Shown here piece by piece: positions 51,260 through 60,000 of a stretch of DNA of 60,000 nt (position 1 is the stretch's first letter; each line of letters starts with the position of its first letter). This stretch comes from Membranipora membranacea (Eukaryota > Bryozoa > Gymnolaemata > Cheilostomatida > Membraniporidae): assembly GCA_914767715.1 (NCBI GenBank), contig OU612068.1, positions 10,728,001 through 10,788,000 on the forward strand, read 5' to 3'. The notes beneath the pieces are model-generated. The model saw nothing but the letters and a program-made list of their open reading frames with translations. It had not been told where the DNA came from and searched no databases. The position numbers and the translations under genes are program-made.

Positions 51260-53371
51260 GACGTCATTGCGAAGCTCAAAACAGAGTTTCAAGCGATTCT
51301 AAACTAGTAAATAATTCTGCCCAATTATTGGCTATTTTCCCCAAGACCGTACCTATCGATTTTTGTCGATTTCTTGCAAAATACCTAGATCAAATACGCA
51401 TCGTCACAAGGAGCTAATATTTAAGATGAGATATAGGGACGTCATTGCGAACTTCACAACAGAGTTTCAAACGTTTCTAAGCTAGTAAAGAATTCTGCCC
51501 AATTATTGGCTATTTTCCCCAGGACCGTACCTATTGATTTTTATCGATTTCTTGCAAAATACCTAGATAGAAAACGCATCGTTACAGGGAGCTAATATTT
51601 TAGATGAGATATAGAGACGCCATTGGGAACCTCAAAACAGAGTTTCAAGCGTTTCTATGCTAGTAAAGAATTCTGCCCAATTATTGGCTAATTTCCCCAG
51701 GACCGTACCTATCGATTTTTGTCGATTTCTTGCAAAATACCTAGATCAAAAACGCATCGTCACAGGGAGCTAATGTTTTAGATGAGATATAGGGACGTCA
51801 TTGCGAACCTCAAAACAGAGTTTCAAGCGTTTCTAAGCTAGTAAAGAATTCTACCCAATTATTGGCTATTTTCCCCAAGACCGTACCTATCGATTTTATC
51901 GATTTCTTGCAAAATACCTAGATAGAAAACGCATCGTTACAGGGAGCTAATATTTTAGATGAGATATAGAGACGCCATTGCGAACCTCAAAACAGAGTTT
52001 CAAGCGTTTCTAAGCTAGTAAAGAATTCTGCCCAATTATTGGCTAATTTCCCTAGGACCGTATTTAACGATTTTTGTCGATTTCTTGCAAAATACCTAGA
52101 TTAAAAACGCATCGTCACAAGGAGCTAATATTTTTGATGAGATATAGGGACGTCATTGCGAACTTCACAACAGAGTTTCAAACGTTTCGAAGCTAGTAAA
52201 GAATTCTGCCCAATTATTGGCTATTTTCCCCAGGACCGTACTTTTCGATTTTTATCGATTTCTTTCAAAAAACCTAGATAGAAAACGCATCGTTTTAGGG
52301 AGCTAATATTTTAGATGAGATATAGAGACGTCATTGGGAACCTCAAAACAGAGTTTCAAGCGTTTCTAAGCTAGTAAAGAATTCTGCCCAATTATTGGCT
52401 AATTTCCCCAGGACCGTACCTATCGACTTTTGTCGATTTCTCTCAAAATACCTAGATCAAAAACGCATCGTCACAGGGAGCTAATATTTTAGATGAGATA
52501 TAGGGACGTTTTTGCGATCTTCAAAACAGAGTTTCAAGCGTTTCTAAGCCAGTAAAGAATTCTGCCCAATTATTGGCTATTTTCCCCAAGACCGTACCTA
52601 TCGATTTTTGTTGATTTCTTGCAAAATACCTAGATCAAATACGCATCGTCACAAGGAGCTAATATTTTAGATGAGATATAGGGACGTCATTGCGAACTTC
52701 ACAACAGAGTTTCAAACGTTTCTAAGCTAGTAAAGAATTCTGCCCAATTATTGGCTATTTTCCCCAGGACCGTAACTATAAATTTTTGTCGATTTCTTGC
52801 AAAATACCTAGATCAAAAACGCATCGTCACAGGGAGCTAATATTTTAGATGAGATATAGGGACGTCATTGCGAACTTCAAAACAGAGTTTCAAACGTTTC
52901 GAAGCTAGTAAAGAATTCTGCCCAATTATTGGCTATTTTCCCCAAGACCGTACCTATCGATTTTTGTCGATTTCTTGCAAAATACCTAGATCAAATACGC
53001 ATCGTCACAAGGAGCTAATATTTTAGATGAGATATAGGGACGTCATTGCGAACTTCACAACAGAGTTTCAAACGTTTCTAAGCTAGTAAAGAATTCTGCC
53101 CAATTATTGGCTATTTTCCCCAGGACCCGTACCTATCAATTTTTGTCGATTTCTTGCAAAATACCTAGATCAAAAACGCATAGTCACAGGGAGCTAATAT
53201 TTTAGATGAGATATAGGGACGTCATTGCGAACTTTAAAACAGAGTTTCAAACGTTTCTGAGCTAGTAAAGAATTCTGCCAAATTATTGGCTATTTTCCCC
53301 AGGACCGTACCTATTGATTTTTATCGATTTCTTGCAAAATACCTAGATAGAAAACGAATCGTTACAGGGAG
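51260..53371 (+). repeat. 2136-bp twelve-monomer tandem duplication, copy 1
   Basis: Exactly twelve monomers. Ordered markers are cgaagctc with gcgattctaaac (51271), gtttctatgctag, tctacccaatt, cgattttatcgattt (one t lost), cgtatttaacg, gtacttttcg, cgtttttgcgatc, gacccgtacc and cgaatcgttac. All recur 2136 bp later. Confidence 0.93.
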
Positions 53372-53395
53372 CAAATATTTTAGATGAGATATAGA

Positions 53396-55507
53396 GACGT
53401 CATTGCGAAGCTCAAAACAGAGTTTCAAGCGATTCTAAACTAGTAAATAATTCTGCCCAATTATTGGCTATTTTCCCCAAGACCGTACCTATCGATTTTT
53501 GTCGATTTCTTGCAAAATACCTAGATCAAATACGCATCGTCACAAGGAGCTAATATTTAAGATGAGATATAGGGACGTCATTGCGAACTTCACAACAGAG
53601 TTTTAAACGTTTCTAAGCTAGTAAAGAATTCTGCCCAATTATTGGCTATTTTCCCCAGGACCGTACCTATTGATTTTTATCGATTTCTTGCAAAATACCT
53701 AGATAGAAAACGCATCGTTACAGGGAGCTAATATTTTAGATGAGATATAGAGACGCCATTGGGAACCTCAAAACAGAGTTTCAAGCGTTTCTATGCTAGT
53801 AAAGAATTCTGCCCAATTATTGGCTAATTTCCCCAGGACCGTACCTATCGATTTTTGTCGATTTCTTGCAAAATACCTAGATCAAAAACGCATCGTCACA
53901 GGGAGCTAATGTTTTAGATGAGATATAGGGACGTCATTGCGAACCTCAAAACAGAGTTTCAAGCGTTTCTAAGCTAGTAAAGAATTCTACCCAATTATTG
54001 GCTATTTTCCCCAAGACCGTACCTATCGATTTTATCGATTTCTTGCAAAATACCTAGATAGAAAACGCATCGTTACAGGGAGCTAATATTTTAGATGAGA
54101 TATAGAGACGCCATTGCGAACCTCAAAACAGAGTTTCAAGCGTTTCTAAGCTAGTAAAGAATTCTGCCCAATTATTGGCTAATTTCCCTAGGACCGTATT
54201 TAACGATTTTTGTCGATTTCTTGCAAAATACCTAGATTAAAAACGCATCGTCACACGGAGCTAATATTTTTGATGAGATATAGGGACGTCATTGCGAACT
54301 TCACAACAGAGTTTCAAACGTTTCGAAGCTAGTAAAGAATTCTGCCCAATTATTGGCTATTTTCCCCAGGACCGTACTTTTCGATTTTTATCGATTTCTT
54401 TCAAAAAACCTAGATAGAAAACGCATCGTTTCAGGGAGCTAATATTTTAGATGAGATATAGAGACGTCATTGGGAACCTCAAAACAGAGTTTCAAGCGTT
54501 TCTAAGCTAGTAAAGAATTCTGCCCAATTATTGGCTAATTTCCCCAGGACCGTACCTATCGACTTTTGTCGATTTCTCTCAAAATACCTAGATCAAAAAC
54601 GCATCGTCACAGGGAGCTAATATTTTAGATGAGATATAGGGACGTTTTTGCGATCTTCAAAACAGAGTTTCAAGCGTTTCTAAGCCAGTAAAGAATTCTG
54701 CCCAATTATTGGCTATTTTCCCCAAGACCGTACCTATCGATTTTTGTTGATTTCTTGCAAAATACCTAGATCAAATACGCATCGTCACAAGGAGCTAATA
54801 TTTTAGATGAGATATAGGGACGTCATTGCGAACTTCACAACAGAGTTTCAAACGTTTCTAAGCTAGTAAAGAATTCTGCCCAATTATTGGCTATTTTCCC
54901 CAGGACCGTACCTATAAATTTTTGTCAATTTCTTGCAAAATACCTAGATCAAAAACGCATCGTCACAGGGAGCTAATATTTTAGATGAGATATAGGGACG
55001 TCATTGCGAACTTCAAAACAGAGTTTCAAACGTTTCGAAGCTAGTAAAGAATTCTGCCCAATTATTGGCTATTTTCCCCAAGACCGTACCTATCGATTTT
55101 TGTCGATTTCTTGCAAAATACCTAGATCAAATACGCATCGTCACAAGGAGCTAATATTTTAGATGAGATATAGGGACGTCATTGCGAACTTCACAACAGA
55201 GTTTCAAACGTTTCTAAGCTAGTAAAGAATTCTGCCCAATTATTGGCTATTTTCCCCAGGACCCGTACCTATCAATTTTTGTCGATTTCTTGCAAAATAC
55301 CTAGATCAAAAACGCATAGTCACAGGGAGCTAATATTTTAGATGAGATATAGGGACGTCATTGCGAACTTTAAAACAGAGTTTCAAACGTTTCTGAGCTA
55401 GTAAAGAATTCTGCCAAATTATTGGCTATTTTCCCCAGGACCGTACCTATTGATTTTTATCGATTTCTTGCAAAATACCTAGATAGAAAACGAATCGTTA
55501 CAGGGAG
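53396..55507 (+). repeat. 2136-bp twelve-monomer tandem duplication, copy 2
   Basis: Same order as copy 1 (cgaagctc at 53407, gacccgtacc at 55259). Differences include cagagttttaaacg near 53600, cacacggagc near 54254, cgtttcaggg near 54430 and gtcaatttcttgc near 54924. Confidence 0.93.
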
Positions 55508-56499
55508 CTAATATTTTAGATGAGATATAGAGACGTCATTGGGAACCTCAAAACAGAGTTTCAAGCGTTTCTAAGCTAGTAAAGGATTCTGCCCAATTAT
55601 TGGCTAATTTCCCCAGGACCGTACCTATCGATTTTTGTCGATTTCTTGCAAAATACCTAGATCAAAAACGCATCGTCACAGGGAGCTAATATTTTAGATG
55701 AGATATAGGGACGTCATTGCGAACCTCAAAACAGAGTTTCAAGCGTTTCTAAGCTAGTAAAGAATTCTGCCCAATTATTGGCTATTTTCCCCAGGACCGT
55801 ACCTATTGATTTTTATCGATTTCTTGCAAAATACCTAGATAGAAAACGCATCGTTACAGGGAGCTAATATTTTAGATGAGATATAGAGACGCCATTGGGA
55901 ACCTCAAAACAGAGTTTCAAGCGTTTCTAAGCTAATAAAGAATTCTGCCCAATTATTGGCTAATTTCCCCAGGACCGTACCTATCGATTTTTGTCGATTT
56001 CTTGCAAAATACCTAGATCAAAAACGCATCGTCACAGGGAGCTAATATTTTAGATGAGATATAGGGACGTCATTGCGAACCTCAAAACAGAGTTTCAAGC
56101 GTTTCTAAGCTAGTAAAGAATTCTACCCAATTATTGGCTATTTTCCCCAAGACCGTACCTATCGATTTTTATCGATTTCTTGCAAAATACCTAGATAGAA
56201 AACGCATCGTTACAGGGAGCTAATATTTTAGATGAGATATAGAGACGCCATTGCGAACCTCAAAACAGAGTATCAAGCGTTTCTAAGCTAGTAAAGAATT
56301 CTGCCCAATTATTGGCTAATTTCCCTGGGACCGTATTTATCGATTTTTGTCGATTTCTTGCAAAATACCTAGATTAAAAACGCATCGTCACAAGGAGCTA
56401 ATATTTTAGATGAGATATAGGGACGTCATTGCGAACCTCAAAACAGAGTTTCAAGCGTTTCTAAGCTAGTAAAGAATTCTACCCAATTATTGGCTATTT

Positions 56500-56812
56500 T
56501 CCCTAGGACCGTATTTATCGATTTTTGTCGATTTCTTGCAAAATACCTAGGTTAAAAACGCATCGTCACAAGGAGCTAATATTTTTGATGAGATATAGGG
56601 ACGTCATTGCGAACTTACAACAGAGTTTCAAACGTTTCGAAGCTAGTAAAGAATTCTGCCCAATTATTGGCTATTTTCCCCAGGACCGTACTTTTCGATT
56701 TTTATCGATTTCTTTCAAAAAACCTAGATAGAAAACGCATCGTTTTAGGGAGCTAATATTTTAGATGAGATATAGAGACGTCATTGGGAACCTCAAAACA
56801 GAGTTTCAAGCG
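56500..56812 (+). repeat. Two-monomer block repeated at offset 1067, copy 1
   Basis: This carries cgtatttatcg, ttttgatgag, a one-base-short gaacttacaacag, gtttcgaag, gtacttttcg, tctttcaaaaaacc and cgttttaggg. The same order occurs 1067 bp on, which is six monomers minus one base. A 68-codon frame at 56525-56731 is a by-product of the frame-shifting deletion. Confidence 0.85.
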
Positions 56813-57566
56813 ATTCTAAGCTAGTAAATAATTCTGCCCTATTATTGGCTATTTTCCCCAAGACCGTACCTATCGATTTTTGTCGATTTCTTGCAAAATA
56901 CCTAGATCAAATACGCATCGTCACAAGGAGCTAATATTTAAGATGAGATATAGGGACGTCATTGCGAACTTCACAACAGAGTTTCAAACGTTTCTAAGCT
57001 AGTAAAGAATTCTGCCCAATTATTGGCTATTTTCCCCAGGACCGTACCTATTGATTTTGATCGATTTCTTGCAAAATACCTAGATAGAAAACGCATCGTT
57101 ACAGGGAGCTAATATTTTAGATGAGATATAGAGACGCCATTGGGAACCTCAAAACAGAGTTTCAAGCGTTTCTAAGCTAGTAAAGAATTCTGCCCAATTA
57201 TTGGCTAATTTCCCCAGGACCGTACCTATCGATTTTTGTCGATTTCTTGCAAAATACCTAGATCAAAAACGCATCGTCACAGGGAGCTAATATTTTAGAT
57301 GAGATATAGGGACGTCATTGCGAACCTCAAAACAGAGTTTCAAGCGTTTCTAAGCTAGTAAAGAATTCTACCCAATTATTGGCTATTTTCCCCAAGACCG
57401 TACCTATCGATTTTTATCGATTTCTTGCAAAATACCTAGATAGAAAACGCATCGTTACAGGGAGCTAATATTTTAGATGAGATATAGAGACGCCATTGCG
57501 AACCTCAAAACAGAGTTTCAAGCGTTTCTAAGCTAGTAAAGAATTCTGCCCAATTATTGGCTAATT

Positions 57567-57879
57567 TCCCTAGGACCGTATTTATCGATTTTTGTCGATT
57601 TCTTGCAAAATACCTAGATTAAAAACGCATCGTCACAAGGAGCTAATATTTTTGATGAGATATAGGGACGTCATTGCGAACTTACAACAGAGTTTCAAAC
57701 GTTTCGAAGCTAGTAAAGAATTCTGCCCAATTATTGGCTATTTTCCCCAGGACCGTACTTTTCGATTTTTATCGATTTCTTTCAAAAAACCTAGATAGAA
57801 AACGCATCGTTTTAGGGAGCTAATATTTTAGATGAGATATAGAGACGTCATTGGGAACCTCAAAACAGAGTTTCAAGCG
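57567..57879 (+). repeat. Two-monomer block repeated at offset 1067, copy 2
   Basis: Partner of 56500-56812, including the short gaacttacaacag. The copies differ at single bases (cctagatt here, cctaggtt near 56547). The accidental 68-codon frame at 57592-57798 is the same peptide. Confidence 0.85.
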
Positions 57880-60000
57880 TTTCTAAGCTAGTAAAGAATT
57901 CTGCCCAATTATTGGCTAATTTCCCCAGGACCGTACCTATCGACTTTTGTCGATTTCTTTCAAAATACCTAGATCAAAAACGCATCGTCACAGGGAGCTA
58001 ATATTTTAGATGAGATATAGGGACGTTTTTGCGATCTTCAAAACAGAGTTTCAAGCGTTTCTAAGCCAGTAAAGAATTCTGCCCAATTATTGGCTATTTT
58101 CCCCAAGACCGTACCTATCGATTTTTGTTGATTTCTTGCAAAATACCTAGATCAAATACGCATCGTCACAAGGAGCTAATATTTTAGATGAGATATAGGG
58201 ACGTCATTGCGAGCTTCACAACAGAGTTTCAAACGTTTCTAAGCTAGTAAAGAATTCTGCCCAATTATTGGCTATTTTCCCCAGGACCCGTACCTATCAA
58301 TTTTTGTCGATTTCTAGCAAAATACCTAGATCAAAAACGCATAGTCACAGGGAGCTAATATTTTAGATGAGATATAGAGACGTCATTGCGAACTTTAAAA
58401 CAGAGTTTCAAACGTTTCTGAGCTAGTAAAGAATTCTGCCCAATTATTGGCTATTTTCCCCAGGACCGTACCTATTGATTTTTATCGATTTCTTGCAAAA
58501 TACCTAGATCAAAAACGCATCGTCACAGGGAGCTAATATTTTAGATGAGATATAGGGACGTCATTGCGAACCTCAAAACAGAGTTTCAAGCGTTTCTAAG
58601 CTAGTAAAGAATTCTACCCAATTATTGGCTATTTTCCCCAAGACCGTACCTATCGATTTTTATCGATTTCTTGCAAAATACCTAGATAGAAAACGCATCG
58701 TTACAGGGAGCTAATATTTTAGATGAGATATAGAGACGCCATTGCGAACCTCAAAACAGAGTATCAAGCGTTTCTAAGCTAGTAAAGAATTCTGCCCAAT
58801 TATTGGCTAATTTCCCTGGGACCGTATTTATCGATTTTTGTCGATTTCTTGCAAAATACCTAGATTAAAAACGCATCGTCACAAGGAGCTAATATTTTAG
58901 ATGAGATATAGGGACGTCATTGCGAACCTCAAAACAGAGTTTCAAGCGTTTCTAAGCTAGTAAAGAATTCTACCCAATTATTGGCTATTTTCCCTAGGAC
59001 CGTATTTATCGATTTTTGTCGATTTCTTGCAAAATACCTAGATCAAAAACGCATCGTCACAGGGAGCTAATATTTTTGATGAGATATAGGGACGTCATTG
59101 GGAAGCTCAAAACAGAGTTTCAAGCGATTCTAAGCTAGTAAATAATTCTGCCCAATTATTGGCAATTTTCCCCAAGACCGTACCTATCGATTTTTGTCGA
59201 TTTCTTGCAAAATACCTAGATCAAATACGCATCGTCACAAGGAGCTAATACTTAAGATGAGATATAGGGACGTCATTGCGAACTTCACAACAGAGTTTCA
59301 AACGTTTCTAAGCTAGTAAAGAATTCTGCCCAATTATTGGCTATTTTCCCCAGGACCGTACCTATTGATTTTTATCGATTTCTTGCAAAATACCTAGATA
59401 GAAAACGCATCGTTACAGGGAGCTAATATTTTAGATGAGATATAGAGACGCCATTGCGAACCTCAAAACAGAGTTTCAAGCGTTTCTAAGCTAGTAAAGA
59501 ATTCTGCCCAATTATTGGCTAATTTCCCTAGGACCGTATTTATCGATTTTTGTCGATTTCTTGCAAAATACCTAGATTAAAAACGCATCGTCACAAGGAG
59601 CTAATATTTTTGATGAGATATAGGGACGTCATTGCGAACTTCACAACAGAGTTTCAAACGTTTCGAAGCTAGTAAAGAATTCTGCCCAATTATTGGCTAT
59701 TTTCCCCAGGACCGTACTTTTCGATTTTTATCGATTTCTTTCAAAAAACCTAGATAGAAAACGCATCGTTACAGGGAGCTAATATTTTAGATGAGATATA
59801 GAGACGCCATTGGGAACCTCAAAACAGAGTTTCAAGCGTTTCTAAGCTAGTAAAGAATTCTGCCCAATTATTGGCTAGTTTCCCCAGGACCGTACCTATC
59901 GATTTTTGTCGATTTCTTGCAAAATACCTAGATCAAAAACGCATCGTCACAGGGAGCTAATATTTTAGATGAGATATAGGGACGTCATTGCGAACCTCAA

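Larger units (their letters stand above)
1..60000 (+). repeat. 178-bp satellite DNA array, about 337 head-to-tail monomers
   Basis: The unit boundary (…gggag|ctaatatt…) recurs at 1, 179, 357 and 535 and then about every 178 bp to the end. All copies that I read run in the same direction, and no unrelated sequence interrupts them. Order within a monomer: ctaatatttta, agatatagggacgtc, attgcgaacctcaaaacag, tttcaagcgtttctaag, agtaaagaattctgccc, attattggct, ccaggaccgtacc, tatcgattttt, a second cgatttc, gcatcgtcacaggg. A hand count of one common variant gives A55 T53 G33 C37. Most neighbours differ by a handful of substitutions, and length variants are mostly 177 or 179 bp. Known biology: arrays of this type make up centromeric and pericentromeric heterochromatin in eukaryotes. 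Placing this one at a centromere is inference, and I do not recognise the family. There is no gene-bearing stretch anywhere in the window. Confidence 0.98.
50991..60000 (+). repeat. B/C-only monomer domain
   Basis: Every unit here has the cgatttcttgc-like and cctaga signature and almost all have aagctag. None has the A tail cctcgatagaatacg. Local variants are cctattgattt, cattgggaacc, cgtatttatcg or gtatttaacg with gattaaaaacg, cacaaggagc, cttcacaacag, gtacttttcg with tctttcaaaaaacc, and gacgtttttgcgatcttc. The run continues past the window end. Confidence 0.85.

Noticed and set aside
56525-56731. 68-codon open frames at 56525 and 57592
   Set aside because: A one-base deletion (gaacttacaacag) opens the frame in a duplicated two-monomer block. 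The sequence is ordinary satellite.
1-60000. CRISPR array
   Set aside because: The repetition is continuous with no unique spacers. The period is 178 bp and all parts of the unit are repeated, unlike short repeats separated by distinct spacers.
1-60000. CENP-B box
   Set aside because: I looked for the ttcg…a..cggg pattern on both strands of the consensus variants and found none. The nearest, tttcgaagctag, lacks the cggg half.
1-60000. Transposon insertion, terminal inverted repeats or target-site duplications
   Set aside because: No break in monomer phase was found beyond indels of 1-3 bp and the 14-bp deletion. All monomers run in the same direction.

Overview
The whole 60 kb window is one uninterrupted tandem array of a satellite repeat. 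The monomer is 178 bp, and about 337 monomers lie head-to-tail in the same orientation. I found no gene, RNA gene, transposon, CRISPR array or unique spacer in it. The monomer is AT-rich: a hand count of one common variant gives 70 G+C in 178 bp, about 39%. Nearly every copy has GACGTC, GAATTC and ATCGAT at fixed phase. The short open reading frames are accidents of the repeat, because 178 is not a multiple of 3 and stop codons recur in every copy.

An array of this size, with monomers of about nucleosome length, higher-order repeats and no genes, indicates eukaryotic constitutive heterochromatin, most likely a centromere or pericentromere. I do not recognise the satellite family. CpG is not depleted (8 per monomer against about 7 expected), which fits a lineage without heavy CpG methylation, such as many insects. 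That is only an inference.

The monomers fall into two main groups. Type A has tcaatttctatc, cctcgatagaatacg and agccag. The other group has tcgatttcttgc, cctagat and agctag; it splits into B (gatcaaaaacg, atcgtcac) and C (gatagaaaacg, atcgttac, often agagacg). Layout: 1-6557 is almost pure A. 6558-11200 mixes A with B/C. 11201-14762 is A again. 14763-24256 is an expanded copy of the 6.8-11.4 kb block. 24257-43444 is a mosaic of repeated multi-monomer blocks. 43445-48745 is a 2667-bp tandem duplication. 49120-50990 is a third copy of a block at 36.2-41.2 kb. From about 51 kb to the end all monomers are B/C.

History can be read from shared rare variants. I found tandem duplications with units of 357, 532, 710, 712, 1602, 1766, 2136, 2493 and 2667 bp, and dispersed copies at offsets of 3206, 3741, 4809 and about 8-12.8 kb. 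Each is a whole number of monomers plus or minus known small indels. This is the signature of repeated unequal exchange or replication-slippage amplification in register. The most informative observation is that the 6.8-11.4 kb and 14.8-24.3 kb blocks align with offset steps that each equal a whole-monomer gain or loss, so the order of expansion can partly be reconstructed.
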